This document shows positions 25,255-34,988 of a DNA stretch of 64,000 nt, piece by piece. Under the pieces are notes generated by a model. That model searched no databases. It was not told the origin of the DNA and saw only the letters and a program-made list of their open reading frames with translations. Location: contig NZ_BSTQ01000001.1 in the NCBI RefSeq assembly GCF_030269605.1, positions 62,001-126,000 of the forward strand, read 5' to 3'. The position numbers and the translations under genes are program-made. This stretch comes from Lentzea sp. NBRC 105346. GTDB taxonomy: Bacteria > Actinomycetota > Actinomycetes > Mycobacteriales > Pseudonocardiaceae. Each line of letters begins with the position of its first letter. The stretch's first letter is position 1.

Positions 25255-26322
25255 TCAGTCCACCGCGTTCATGATCTTGGACGGGTTGATGGAGCTGGTC
25301 TCGTGCACCTCGTCGTCGGTCAGCCCGAACGCTCGCATGTGAGCTCGCAGGAGCCGCAGCGCCTCGACGGTGTTGGGGAACAGCGGCTCGCCCGCGTCGC
25401 TGGACAGCGTGACGTGGTGGGTGCCGAGTGCCTGGATGGTGCGGCACATCTCGGCCGGGTCCACGCCGAGCAGCGGCGAGATCTCGTCGTAGGTGAAGTT
25501 CATGTAGATGCCCGCCGAGGTCAGCTCGCGCATCTCCTCCAGTGACAGGTCGAGGAACGGGCTGAACGGATGGTCGACGATCGCCTTGGTGATGCCGAGG
25601 TCCCGCACCAGCTCGGCCATCTCCCAGATCTCGGGGTGCGTGGCGTGCGCGAACGAGATCATCACGTCGTGGTCGGCGGCCATCCGGAAGATCTCGCGGT
25701 ACTCCGGTTTGAGCCTGCCGCGCTCGTCGAGCGTGTAGTGGCCGACCTTCAGGGCCTTCTCCCACGGCAGCGGGTCGGCCCACCCGTCGGGCTCCTCACC
25801 CCACCACGACCGCATACCGCCGACCTTGCTCAACGTGTTGGCGCTGCTGAACACCGGCATCCACACCGCGGAAATCCCGTCAGCGAACTGCTTGCGCGCC
25901 TGCTCCACCATGGACAGGCCCCGCGTGTCGGTGACGATCCAGCCGGCCCACAGCCGGGTCGGCGGCACGCCGACCTCGTCGCACCAGTCGCGCAGCCGGT
26001 CTTCCACCTCGCGCACGGCGGCCGCCGGGCCGCCGAGGTCATCGCGGTGACGCCAGATGATGCTCTTGAACAGCAAGCCTTTGATACCGCTCGCCGACGC
26101 GAGCTTGGCGATCGCGAGCCCGTCCTGCTGACCTTCGTGCGCATGGCAGTGCAGGTCGACCGCCCCTTCCACGCCGAACACCGCGGGCGGCACGAGCACT
26201 TCGCCCCGATATCCCCCCATCCGGGCCCGGTAGGACGACAGATAACGATCGTGCGGCGCGTTGTTGCGGCGCCGCAGTTTCGCCTCTGCCAGGTATGCGC
26301 TCTCCTCGTCGAATGAATCCAA
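25255..26322 (-). CDS. Amidohydrolase-like metal-dependent hydrolase (DUF6282-like)
   Basis: 355-residue TIM-barrel hydrolase. The first strand ends in the metal motif VDLHCHAHEGQ (about residue 50). Later strands give GLLFKSIIWRH, GWIVTDTRG, MISFAHATHPE, IVDHPFSP and VTLSSDAGEP, which fit metal-binding His/Asp positions of the amidohydrolase fold. The substrate is unknown. No ATG lies at the family N-terminus; a TTG at 26322 after GGAGGGG gives MDSFDEESAYLAEAKLRRRN and is preferred. It converges on the methyltransferase and shares its terminator. Confidence 0.75.
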   Translation of the reverse strand: MDSFDEESAYLAEAKLRRRNNAPHDRYLSSYRARMGGYRGEVLVPPAVFGVEGAVDLHCHAHEGQQDGLAIAKLASASGIKGLLFKSIIWRHRDDLGGPAAAVREVEDRLRDWCDEVGVPPTRLWAGWIVTDTRGLSMVEQARKQFADGISAVWMPVFSSANTLSKVGGMRSWWGEEPDGWADPLPWEKALKVGHYTLDERGRLKPEYREIFRMAADHDVMISFAHATHPEIWEMAELVRDLGITKAIVDHPFSPFLDLSLEEMRELTSAGIYMNFTYDEISPLLGVDPAEMCRTIQALGTHHVTLSSDAGEPLFPNTVEALRLLRAHMRAFGLTDDEVHETSSINPSKIMNAVD

Positions 26323-26610
26323 CAGTCCCCTCCACGAGCGACTTCTGAGGTCCCCATCGGCGCTTCCTGCGCCCGGAAACGACTCACAAATTCGCTGTGC
26401 CGGCGAATTCAAGCGAGCCGCGCCGAAATGAGCGTATTGGGGGCTGTGCGTCACCAGGGCTGGTACACCGAGAGCAACTTGTGGTGCCGCGTGGAGCAAT
26501 GCGATGGAGGCGATGTGTCCGCCTGGTGCGGAATGCCGCGCGTTCGGTTTACCGCCACCGTCGCTCGGGGATGCCGTTGCAGCCAAGCCCTTGAGCGGAA
26601 AGGCACAACG

Positions 26611-27015
26611 ATGACGACCGACGCGCAGAGCATCCGGTGCCACAGACATGAGCCCGGTGTCGTGGTGATCGCCCTGGCCGGCCAGGCGGGCCCGTCCGAC
26701 TTCGTGGCGCTGGCGAGTCGTCTGAAGGAACACGTCGATCAGCGCCTGGCAACCGTCGTGCTCGACCTGTCAGAAGTCACGGTTCTCCACTCGGACGGGA
26801 TGCGGGCCTTGGCGGGCATGAGGCGCTGGGTTGGGCGCAGGCGCCTCGCGCTGGAGCTCGTGATCGACAGCTACGCGGTGGCGAAGACGGTGCAGATCAA
26901 CGATCCCGACGCGCTGACATGTGCCTGGCCTTCGCTCGGTCACGCGCTCGCGACGATCTGCGGCCCGGCCACCGGTTTTCCCTCAGCAGCCCTGACGAGA
27001 GGAACGACGTCATGA
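26611..27015 (+). CDS. STAS-domain protein (anti-sigma factor antagonist-like)
   Basis: 134-residue STAS protein: VVVIALAGQAGPSDFVALASRL, then VVLDLSEVTVLHSDGMRALAGM, where the Ser before DG occupies the phosphorylation position of SpoIIAA-type antagonists. The C-terminal tail is longer than usual. ATG at 26611 follows GGAAAGG. It overlaps the ferritin-like gene by ATGA, forming a three-gene operon with it and the hemerythrin gene. The 288-base gap before it holds divergent promoters but no other gene. Confidence 0.75.
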   Translation: MTTDAQSIRCHRHEPGVVVIALAGQAGPSDFVALASRLKEHVDQRLATVVLDLSEVTVLHSDGMRALAGMRRWVGRRRLALELVIDSYAVAKTVQINDPDALTCAWPSLGHALATICGPATGFPSAALTRGTTS

Positions 27016-28220
27016 CGTTCAACCCGCTGGAACAGCGCGGGATCCCACTCGACCGCCAGCTGCGCAACTGGCGTGAGCTCAACGTCGAACCCACCGACCC
27101 CGACCACGCCGACCCGTACACGCGGTGCCGGATCATCGCGTTGAACGGCATCGAGGTGGAAGCGCTGCTGTTCAGCCACCAGTTCGCCAGGCATTGCGCG
27201 GACCTGGACGTCAAGCGGCAGCTCGCCGAGGTTCGTTACATCGAGCAGCAGCAACAGAAAGTCGTGAACTGGTTGTTGCCCGCTCCCGCGTCGGCGCTGG
27301 AGACCACGATCGCCTACGAACAGGTCGCCGTGGACCTCACGGCCTGGGTCGCGCGGATGGAGCCCGATCCGTACCTGAAGCAGGCCTACCAGTTCGGCGT
27401 GCTGGAGGACTTCGACCACCTCTACCGGTACGCCAACCTCTACGAGATGATCCAGCGCCGCAAGGCGGAGCGCATCGTCGACGGGCTGACCGAGGTCATC
27501 CCCGGCCGTCCCACCAAGTACCACCACCGCCATCCGCACGACAACGTGCGCGAGCCGTACGACAAGACGACCGCGGCGCCGATCTCGAAGCTGCACGCGC
27601 TGACCATCATGTCGGCCGAGCAGCAGACGATGAACTTCTACATGAACGTCGGACCCGAGTACATGGAACCGATCGCACGTCAGCTCTACCAGGAGATCGG
27701 CCTCATCGAGGAGGAGCACGTCACCCACTACGAGTCCCTTGTGGACCCCGGCGAGACCTGGTGGGAACGGCTGGTGAACCACGAGTACAACGAGTGCTAC
27801 CTGTACCACTCGTTCATGGAGACCGAGTCCGACCCGAGGATCCGGGCGATCTGGGAGCTTCACCTGAACATGGAGCTGGAGCACCTGCACGTGGCGTGTG
27901 ACCTGATGCGCGCCCACGACGACCGGGAACCGGAGGAAGTGCTCGCGCCGGAGCTGCCCGCGCCGGTCACCTTCGAGCCCAACAAGGCCTACCTCCGCGA
28001 GCTGCTGGACACGCAGATCGACCTCACCACCCTCGGCACCGGGTACGTCCGCGAGGCACACGAACGCTTCGAACGCATGCAGGAGAACATCCACGGCGGA
28101 GCCGAGCCGCCCAGCGAGCAGGTGATCGACCTGCACCGCGAGCAGTACGGCACGGACTACCGGCTGGAGACCGAGGGCGAGCACCCGGCGCCCGAACTGA
28201 GGCAGCAGGTGAAGCGATGA
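27012..28220 (+). CDS. Ferritin-like (di-iron) family protein, 402 residues
   Basis: Large soluble helical protein with repeated Glu/His pairs suited to a carboxylate-bridged di-iron site: YIEQQQQK, EDFDHLYRYANLYEM, MSAEQQTMNFYM, IEEEHVTHYESL and NMELEHLHVACDLM. This is the ferritin-like/rubrerythrin arrangement but about twice the usual length, with a hydrophilic C-terminal arm. The ATG overlaps the STAS stop and its own stop overlaps the hemerythrin ATG. Operon partners suggest oxygen, NO or oxidative-stress handling. The reaction is unknown. Confidence 0.72.
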   Translation: MTFNPLEQRGIPLDRQLRNWRELNVEPTDPDHADPYTRCRIIALNGIEVEALLFSHQFARHCADLDVKRQLAEVRYIEQQQQKVVNWLLPAPASALETTIAYEQVAVDLTAWVARMEPDPYLKQAYQFGVLEDFDHLYRYANLYEMIQRRKAERIVDGLTEVIPGRPTKYHHRHPHDNVREPYDKTTAAPISKLHALTIMSAEQQTMNFYMNVGPEYMEPIARQLYQEIGLIEEEHVTHYESLVDPGETWWERLVNHEYNECYLYHSFMETESDPRIRAIWELHLNMELEHLHVACDLMRAHDDREPEEVLAPELPAPVTFEPNKAYLRELLDTQIDLTTLGTGYVREAHERFERMQENIHGGAEPPSEQVIDLHREQYGTDYRLETEGEHPAPELRQQVKR

Positions 28221-28780
28221 CCGAGGACGTGATCCAGCTGCTGCTCGGACAGCACGGGCAGATCCGCGACCTCTTCACTCGCGTGCAGGAGGCGGACGGC
28301 CGGGACCGGCGAGACGCGTTCGCGGAGCTGGTGCGGCTGCTCGCCGTGCACGAGACCGCGGAAGAGCAGGTCGTGCACCCGCTCGCACGGCGCGCGATCG
28401 ACGCCGGCGCACCGCTCGTGGACGACCGGCTCGCCGAGGAGCGGCAGGCCAAGGAACTGTTGAGCCGTCTGGAGTCGATGGGAGCGGACCACGAGGACTT
28501 CCTGCCACTCCTGGCGGAACTACGTGCGTCGGTGCTGCTGCACGCCCATCACGAGGAACAGTACGAGTTCCCCTATCTGCGGCACAGCTGCAATGAGAAG
28601 GAGCTGCGCGGCCTCGCCGTGATGGTGCGGGCCGCTGAACGCGTGGCCCCCACGCATCCCCATCCCGGTGTGGAGACCGGCGTCGAGAACCTCGCCGCGG
28701 GTCCCGCGCTGGCTCTGTTCGATCGGGTGAAGGACGCGGTCAGCAAGGCGATCTCGACCGACGACCGGACGGCCGGTTGA
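28217..28780 (+). CDS. Hemerythrin-domain protein
   Basis: 187-residue HHE domain protein. The iron ligands are visible in order: LLGQHGQIRDLF (His), VHETAEEQVVHP (His, Glu and His) and LHAHHEEQYEFPYL (His, Glu). A hydrophilic C-terminal third follows. Such proteins bind O2 or NO at a di-iron centre. It is coupled by ATGA to the ferritin-like gene, so two di-iron proteins and a STAS switch are made together. It converges on another STAS gene 12 bases away. Confidence 0.87.
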   Translation: MTEDVIQLLLGQHGQIRDLFTRVQEADGRDRRDAFAELVRLLAVHETAEEQVVHPLARRAIDAGAPLVDDRLAEERQAKELLSRLESMGADHEDFLPLLAELRASVLLHAHHEEQYEFPYLRHSCNEKELRGLAVMVRAAERVAPTHPHPGVETGVENLAAGPALALFDRVKDAVSKAISTDDRTAG

Positions 28781-28792
28781 CTCTCATTGCGC

Positions 28793-29158
28793 TCATGACC
28801 CGCGCAGAGCGCTGCCGAGGTCTCGACGCAGATCCAGGAGCCGGTCAACGCCGGTGAGGGTGAGCACCCGGTTCACCACACCATGCTCCGGCACGACCAC
28901 GGCCAGCCTGGTGCCCAGCCGTTCGGCTGCGGCCTGGCCATCGAGCAACACGTGCAGACCCGCGGAACCGAAGAACGTCACCCCGGTGAGATCCAGAACG
29001 AACGTTTTCGGGCGGACCGCGAGCCGGTCCATGATCTCGCCGATGACCAGGTGTTCAGTGGTCATGTCGATCTCGCCTTCGATCGAGATGACCGAGATGC
29101 GGGGATCGGCGCTGAGCATCTGGACCGAGACCCGCTTCGGATTGGGACTGCCTTGCAT
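28793..29158 (-). CDS. STAS-domain anti-sigma factor antagonist
   Basis: 121-residue SpoIIAA/RsbV-type protein: ISVISIEGEIDMTTEHL, then FVLDLTGVTFFGSAGLHVLLDG with the phosphorylatable Ser in GSAG, and a C-terminal VVVPEHGVVNRVLTLTGVDRLLDL. It is a normal-length, typical anti-sigma antagonist. No partner anti-sigma kinase is encoded nearby. About 200 bases upstream no other gene is evident. Confidence 0.86.
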   Translation of the reverse strand: MQGSPNPKRVSVQMLSADPRISVISIEGEIDMTTEHLVIGEIMDRLAVRPKTFVLDLTGVTFFGSAGLHVLLDGQAAAERLGTRLAVVVPEHGVVNRVLTLTGVDRLLDLRRDLGSALRGS

Positions 29159-29394
29159 GGCTGTCGCTCTTCCCTGCCGCGCGCAGTGCCTGCCGGACGT
29201 CGTTCGACGCCGACTTCACTCCGATCGCGTGGGCGGGCAACGCCTGTCTGACATCCCTGCGAACGAAAAGCAGCCAACCAGTCGTCCCTGACTGATCGCG
29301 GTGGAACAACAACTCCTACGCTCCGGCCACGTCCAGACGGGCTTCCCCTGATCGCCCGCGCGTAAACCTGATCATCGGCGGCCGCTGTCGATGG

Positions 29395-29499
29395 TCATCC
29401 ATCGGGGAAGTGGTTGTCGACGATCTCCTCGGCGATCCGGTCGATCTGCTCGCGCGTACGGGCGACGCCGAGGCGTTGCCGGTCAGTAGAGGTAGACAT
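29395..29499 (-). CDS. Possible small protein (34 residues)
   Basis: Short reading frame from ATG at 29499, MSTSTDRQRLGVARTREQIDR..., ending in IVDNHFPDG, overlapping the last 17 bases of the membrane-protein gene upstream. The middle (TREQIDRIAEEIVDN) would form an amphipathic helix. There is no strong Shine-Dalgarno sequence, so translation would rely on coupling. Reported as possible only. Confidence 0.3.
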   Translation of the reverse strand: MSTSTDRQRLGVARTREQIDRIAEEIVDNHFPDG

Positions 29500-29851
29500 C
29501 GACCACCAACGCCGCGATGCCGGCGAGGAAGGAGACAACGGCGACGCGCCTGCCCGAGTCGCTGCCCTGCGGTCCAAGGCCGAGCAGCACGGCGGCCGTG
29601 GCGATGGCGAACACGCCGCTGCCGGTGTCCTGCCAGCTGACCGGGAACCACCGGATCGGCGCGTCGGTGAAGAAACCCGGCGCGTGCACCGCGTTGAGAA
29701 TCGCGTTCCACGCCGCGGGCCCGAGGCCGGCCGCGATGCCCGCGGTCAGAATCACCCCGACGTGTCGCTTGGGCACCAGCAGGGCGACCAGGACGACGGC
29801 CAGCACCGCCGAGAGCCCGGCTCCGTACGCGATGGTCGACCAGCTGAGCAT
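29483..29851 (-). CDS. Small four-helix membrane protein
   Basis: 122-residue membrane protein with hydrophobic helices IAYGAGLSAVLAVVLVALLV, VGVILTAGIAAGLGPAAW, GVFAIATAAVLLGLG and VAVVSFLAGIAALVVDVYLY. No family is recognised. AAGGAG lies 8 bases before the ATG at 29851. It sits among stress genes downstream of hsp20 but beyond a terminator-like hairpin, so probably has its own promoter in the gap. Confidence 0.65.
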   Translation of the reverse strand: MLSWSTIAYGAGLSAVLAVVLVALLVPKRHVGVILTAGIAAGLGPAAWNAILNAVHAPGFFTDAPIRWFPVSWQDTGSGVFAIATAAVLLGLGPQGSDSGRRVAVVSFLAGIAALVVDVYLY

Positions 29852-30206
29852 GTGGAGCTCCTTCTGTCTGGCGACGCAACCCTGGTCACATCTTGCCGCT
29901 CCGGTCGTGAGGGAGCCGTGATGCAGGACTCGGGCGGGTGCGGGAACGGTGTGCGGTTCGGCTCGGTCGGCATCCAGGTGGTCGCGTGACGTCGTGAGTG
30001 TGTCCGTCGACGGCAACCGGGAGCCGGGAGCGGATGCGGCCGGCGGAAACGACCGGGCCGGTCGCCACCTCGGCGGCGACCGGCCCGAACCGGCGGTGTA
30101 CCTGCCACTAACGGCGGCATACGCGTCTTCCCGACGCAGGGCGGCTCACTTCACGATGGCCGCGTTCCTGACTCGCGCCGCCGCGAGCGCGGGCCGGTCC
30201 TCGCCG
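29852..30206. other. Intergenic region before the first hsp20, no gene seen
   Basis: 355 bases between the small membrane protein and the end of hsp20. It contains the hairpin at 30055-30086 and presumably the promoter of the membrane-protein gene. Reading frames here are antisense or lack starts with ribosome sites. Confidence 0.6.
30055..30086 (-). terminator. Hairpin terminator downstream of hsp20
   Basis: Perfect 12-bp stem (30055-30066 and 30075-30086) with an 8-base loop, about 120 bases after the hsp20 stop. Confidence 0.65.
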
Positions 30207-30623
30207 TCAGGCGGTGATCGCCTGCTTTTCCCCACTGGCAATGGCGATCTTGCGGGGCTTGGCCTGCTCCGCGATCGGGATGCGCAGCGTCAGCACGCCG
30301 GCGTCGTAGCCGGCCTGGATCTTGCCGGTGTCCAGGTTGTCGCCGAGGTACAGCTGGCGGTTGAACGTGCCGGACGGCCGCTCGCTGACCACCATCTCCA
30401 CGTTGTCCGCGACGGTGGTGCGCTGCGCCTTGACGGTGAGGACGTTGCCCTGCACGTCGACGTCGATGGAGTCGGCGCTCACACCGGGCAGGTCGAAGTG
30501 CACCACGAGCTGGTTGCTGTCGCGGTAGGCGTCGATGGGCAGTGCCGATCGGAATGAGGCGTTCCCGGCGAGCCGCTGGGTCAGCTGGTCCAGCAGCTGG
30601 AACGGGTCGGTGCGCATCAGCAT
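30207..30623 (-). CDS. Hsp20/alpha-crystallin small heat-shock protein
   Basis: 138-residue holdase chaperone. The N-terminal arm is MLMRTDPFQLLDQLTQRLAG. The alpha-crystallin domain runs LPIDAYRDSNQLVVHFDLPGVSADSIDVDVQGNVLTVKAQR...FNRQLYLGDNLDTGKIQAGYDAGVLTLRIPIAE, with the C-terminal I-x-I type anchor LRIPI. GGAAGGAG precedes the ATG at 30623; a second ATG two codons later is possible. It resembles mycobacterial HspX/Acr-type proteins, in keeping with the dormancy-type genes downstream. Confidence 0.9.
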   Translation of the reverse strand: MLMRTDPFQLLDQLTQRLAGNASFRSALPIDAYRDSNQLVVHFDLPGVSADSIDVDVQGNVLTVKAQRTTVADNVEMVVSERPSGTFNRQLYLGDNLDTGKIQAGYDAGVLTLRIPIAEQAKPRKIAIASGEKQAITA

Positions 30624-30743
30624 GGCGTTCTTCTCCTTCCCTCTCGTGGACGTTGTTCCGCCTGTGACACCACCAGTAACGCGCCACCCAGGACCACTGT
30701 TCCCTATAGCAAACGAGTTCACCTGGATGGCGCACAGGTGGCT

Positions 30744-32493
<1,750 letters not shown>

Positions 32494-32503
32494 CAGTTCT
32501 CTG

Positions 32504-32530
32504 ATAGCACCGTCGAGAGCCGAGTGCAAC
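32504..32530. promoter_or_regulatory. Second, degenerate CIRCE element
   Basis: Eleven bases beyond the perfect CIRCE lies ATAGCACCG-N9-GAGTGCAAC, with the same 9-base spacer and 13 of 18 arm positions matching the consensus. Paired CIRCE elements occur at other actinobacterial chaperonin promoters. Confidence 0.65.
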
Positions 32531-32553
32531 CAGTTCGTCGGGGGTGGCGTCCG

Positions 32554-32570
32554 GATGACGCACGTCACAC
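32554..32570. promoter_or_regulatory. Second copy of the palindrome found at 8741
   Basis: GATGACGCACGTCACAC differs from the 17 bases at 8741-8757 only by two G/A transitions and keeps the TGACG-N2-CGTCA symmetry. It lies in the groEL/hsp20 divergent region, 101 bases before the hsp20 start. A shared regulator is likely but not identified. Confidence 0.45.
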
Positions 32571-32575
32571 CAATG

Positions 32576-32596
32576 GTTGAGTCCAACCGGCTCAGG
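32576..32596. promoter_or_regulatory. HAIR-like (HspR) element before the second hsp20
   Basis: GTTGAGT-N7-GCTCAGG matches the HspR consensus CTTGAGT-N7-ACTCAAG at 11 of 14 positions with the correct spacing. An exact ACTCAAG half-site lies at 32614-32620. GGAAC at 32601-32605 followed 17 bases later by CGTC resembles an ECF (SigH/SigE-type) promoter. Dual HspR and ECF control is known for mycobacterial acr2. Confidence 0.5.
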
Positions 32597-32670
32597 TTTG
32601 GGAACAATCTAGGACTCAAGTTCGTCGTTCGGGATGAGTGTTCGTTGTGGCTCTCATGGAGGTGAAAGTC

Positions 32671-33126
32671 ATGGCACTGCCTGCTGTGCGATCGTCGGCC
32701 CCGCTGGGCCGCTGGGACCCGTTCCGCGAGTTCGAGGACCTCTACGGTCAGCTGGGCAGGTGGATGGAGTCGGTCGCCGGCACCGTCGGTGACCGCGTGC
32801 GCGCCTGGGCCCCGCTGGCCGACGTGACCGAGACCGGCGAGGCCTACCTGGTGGAGGTCGAGCTGCCGGGCGTCAAGCGCGACGACATCACGGTCGATCT
32901 GGCCGGCACCGAGCTGTCGATCAGCGGTGAGGTCAAGGAGAAGGAACGGCAAGGGCTGTTCCGCCACCGCACCCGGCGCGTCGGGCAGTTCTCCTACCGG
33001 GTGACGCTGCCGCAGGACGTCGACGCCGACAAGATCCAGGCCGATCTCGCCGACGGTGTGCTGACCGTCCGCGTGCCCAAGACCGAGGCGGCCAAGCCAC
33101 GCCGCATCGCGATCAACGGCAAGTAA
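32671..33126 (+). CDS. Hsp20/alpha-crystallin small heat-shock protein (second)
   Basis: 151-residue small heat-shock protein: WDPFREFEDLYGQLGRWMESVAG in the N-terminal arm, then WAPLADVTETGEAYLVEVELPGVKRDDITVDLAGTELSISGEVKEK and FSYRVTLPQDVDADKIQADLADGVLTVRVPK. It is an Acr2/Hsp18-type member, clearly different from the protein at 30207. ATG at 32671 follows GGAGGTG. The region upstream carries CIRCE elements facing groEL and HspR-like and palindromic sites nearer this gene. Confidence 0.93.
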   Translation: MALPAVRSSAPLGRWDPFREFEDLYGQLGRWMESVAGTVGDRVRAWAPLADVTETGEAYLVEVELPGVKRDDITVDLAGTELSISGEVKEKERQGLFRHRTRRVGQFSYRVTLPQDVDADKIQADLADGVLTVRVPKTEAAKPRRIAINGK

Positions 33127-33133
33127 CACCCGC

Positions 33134-33173
33134 CGCCGTCGGCCGCGGTCTGCCCCGGCCGCGGCCGGCGGCG
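33134..33173 (+). terminator. Terminator of the second hsp20
   Basis: 15-bp stem with one mismatch (33134-33148 and 33159-33173), 8 bases after the stop, with a 10-base loop. Confidence 0.7.
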
Positions 33174-33199
33174 CTGTCGCACCGGAAGGAGCAGGGGGA

Positions 33200-34057
33200 G
33201 TGGAGTTGTTGCCGCTGCGAACCGACTTCGACGTGCGCTGGCGCGGCTACGACCACGAACAGGTCCAGCACTACGTGCGTGAGGTGGAAGGCGAACTGGC
33301 GGTGCTCACCGCCGACCGGGATTCCGCCCTCGCCCGCGCCGAGTCCCTTGCCCGGCAACTGGAAGCCGCCCGCACGGAGAACGCCGAGCTGCGGGCACGC
33401 GCCGACCGGATCTGCCGCACCCCGGTCGATCCCGACGCCCTCAGCGAGCGGCTGCGGCGCATGGTCGAGCTCGCCCACGCCGAAGCCGAGGAGATCACCA
33501 CCCGCGCCCGGATCGCCGCCGAGCAGGACTGGGCGAACGCTCACCGCGCCGCCGACCGGTTGCGCCGGCGCGCCGAACACGTCGTGGCCGAACTCGACCG
33601 GCGCCGCGCGGAGGCGGAGACCGAGCACCGCGCGCTGATGGACCGCGCCCACGCCGAGGTCGAGACGATGACCCGGCAGGCCGAACGCCGCCGCCGCGAA
33701 CTCGACGACCAGGCCGCGCAGGTCCGTCGGCAGGTCGAGTCGGACTTCGAGCAGGCGATGGCACAACGCCGCGCCGAGGCGATGCGCGCACTGGCGGACC
33801 AGCAGCGCGCCGCGCAGGCCCGCGCCGACCGGATCGTCCGCGAGGCCACCGAGCACGCGCGCCGCATCGTCGCCGACGCCGAGCACCGCGTCGACCTCCT
33901 GGACCGGTGTCGCCGGCGCGTCGCCGAGGAACTCCGTGCCGCACAAGCACTTCTGGCCGACGCCGAGCCGTTGCTGCGGCCGCTGCCCGAGGAAACCATT
34001 GTGACGATGGAGGTGATCCACCATGATCAGCGCCCCCGCGAACCCGTTCATTGCTGA
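33200..34057 (+). CDS. Coiled-coil protein, DivIVA-like N-terminus
   Basis: 285-residue protein. The start ELLPLRTDFDVRWRGYDHEQVQHYVREVEGELAVL matches the DivIVA-type domain (R-GY-x-x-x-Q-V). A charged coiled coil of about 200 residues follows, rich in Ala, Arg and Glu (HAEAEEITTRARIAAEQDWANAHRAADRLRRRAEH...). Such proteins scaffold envelope or polar structures; the partner here is unknown. GTG at 33200 is preceded by GGAAGGAG. Its last 35 bases overlap the next gene, indicating coupled expression. Confidence 0.72.
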   Translation: MELLPLRTDFDVRWRGYDHEQVQHYVREVEGELAVLTADRDSALARAESLARQLEAARTENAELRARADRICRTPVDPDALSERLRRMVELAHAEAEEITTRARIAAEQDWANAHRAADRLRRRAEHVVAELDRRRAEAETEHRALMDRAHAEVETMTRQAERRRRELDDQAAQVRRQVESDFEQAMAQRRAEAMRALADQQRAAQARADRIVREATEHARRIVADAEHRVDLLDRCRRRVAEELRAAQALLADAEPLLRPLPEETIVTMEVIHHDQRPREPVHC

Positions 34058-34538
34058 GCGCCCGGCCGGGTTGCCCACTCCGCCCACCGGCTGGCCGATC
34101 GGCTCCTACGCCACCTACACCGAAGCCCAGCGCGCCGTGGACCACTTGGCGGACAACGACTTCCCGGTCGGGGACGTCACCATCGTCGGCGTCGAGCCGA
34201 TGGTGGTCGAACGCGTCACCGCCAGGCTCACCTGGCCACGCGTACTCAGTGGCGGCGCGGCGTCCGGCGCCTGGTTCGGCCTGTTCGTCGGGCTGCTGCT
34301 CGGCCTGTTCAGCACCGGACCGGTGCTCGCACCGATCGTCATCGGACTGCTCACCGGTGTCGTCTTCGGCACCGCGTTCGCCGCCGCGGGCTATGCCGCG
34401 CTGGGAGGCCGCCGCGACTTCGCTTCGACTACCCAGCTCGTGGCCAACCGGTACGACGTCCTGTGCGAGCCCCGCAACGCCGAGAAGGGCCGAGACCTGC
34501 TGGCCGCGCTGGCGCTCACCGCAGCTCCGAACGCCTGA
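34023..34538 (+). CDS. General stress protein 17M-like membrane protein
   Basis: 171-residue protein. The N-terminal domain WPIGSYATYTEAQRAVDHLADNDFPVGDVTIVGVEPMVVERVTARLTW fits the general-stress-protein 17M (YflT) fold, followed by a two-helix membrane hairpin (GAWFGLFVGLLLGLFSTG; VLAPIVIGLLTGVVFGTAFAAAG) and a C-terminal segment (DFASTTQLVANRYDVLCEP). It overlaps the coiled-coil gene by 35 bases and the convergent MerR gene by 23 bases. Confidence 0.78.
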   Translation: MISAPANPFIAERPAGLPTPPTGWPIGSYATYTEAQRAVDHLADNDFPVGDVTIVGVEPMVVERVTARLTWPRVLSGGAASGAWFGLFVGLLLGLFSTGPVLAPIVIGLLTGVVFGTAFAAAGYAALGGRRDFASTTQLVANRYDVLCEPRNAEKGRDLLAALALTAAPNA

Positions 34539-34881
34539 CCCCGGCGTCCCGGCCCAGTTGCCGGCGCAGCTCGCTGATCTGGTCGTGGGCGGCGGCGAGT
34601 TCGTCCTCCAGCCCGATGATGCGGGCCGTCGCGGCGAGCGTGTGGCCCTCGTCGAACAGCACGCGGATCCGGCCCGCGAGCTCGAGCTGGCGCCGGCTGT
34701 AGCGGCGGTGCCCGCCGTCGGAGCGTTGCGGGCGCAGCAGGTCCGCGGTGTCCAGGCTGCGCAAGAACGCCTGCTGCACACCGAGCAGCTCGGCGGCCTG
34801 CCCGGTGGTGTAGGCCGGGTAGTCCGTGTCGTCGAGGTCGTTGAGGGGCACGGTGGGCGGCTCCTTGAACCCTGAGTACAT
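34516..34881 (-). CDS. MerR-family regulator (short, HspR-like layout)
   Basis: 121-residue regulator. The MerR wing-HTH reads AYTTGQAAELLGVQQAFLRSLDTADLLRPQRSDGGHRRYSRRQLELAGRIRVLFDEGHTLAATARIIGLEDEL, followed by a short coiled coil (HDQISELRRQLG). There are no Cys metal ligands or effector domain, as in HspR-type members. ATG at 34881 places the domain near residue 20; longer frames run through a plus-strand promoter. It diverges from the small gene at 34989 and could regulate it or the HAIR-like element. Confidence 0.8.
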   Translation of the reverse strand: MYSGFKEPPTVPLNDLDDTDYPAYTTGQAAELLGVQQAFLRSLDTADLLRPQRSDGGHRRYSRRQLELAGRIRVLFDEGHTLAATARIIGLEDELAAAHDQISELRRQLGRDAGVRRSELR

Positions 34882-34899
34882 CCCCTGCTCAAGGCTATC

Positions 34900-34940
34900 T
34901 TCAGCAGTTGCTTGACACAATCTACAGTGCGCGCTATAAG
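34900..34940 (+). promoter_or_regulatory. SigA-type promoter abutted by an ArsR-type word
   Basis: TTGACA (34912-34917), 17-base spacer, TATAAG (34935-34940): a near-consensus housekeeping promoter reading toward the gene at 34989. Directly before the -35 box is TTCAGCAGTTGC (34900-34911), the word also found upstream of both arsR genes and a CBS gene. A protein bound there would touch the -35 region. Confidence 0.7.
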
Positions 34941-34988
34941 AAAAGTGTCGGTCAGTGACCTGGTGACAGTTGCCTGGGAGTGATCGAG

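Noticed and set aside
26546..26573. SigB/SigF-like promoter GGTTT-N17-GGGATG before the STAS operon
   Set aside because: The -10 half matches GGGTAT at only three of six positions.
30690..30703. DevR-like AGGAC-CACT-GTTCC before the first hsp20
   Set aside because: Only 9 of 14 positions match and it lies downstream of a -10-like TATAGG on the hsp20 strand, the wrong side for an activator.
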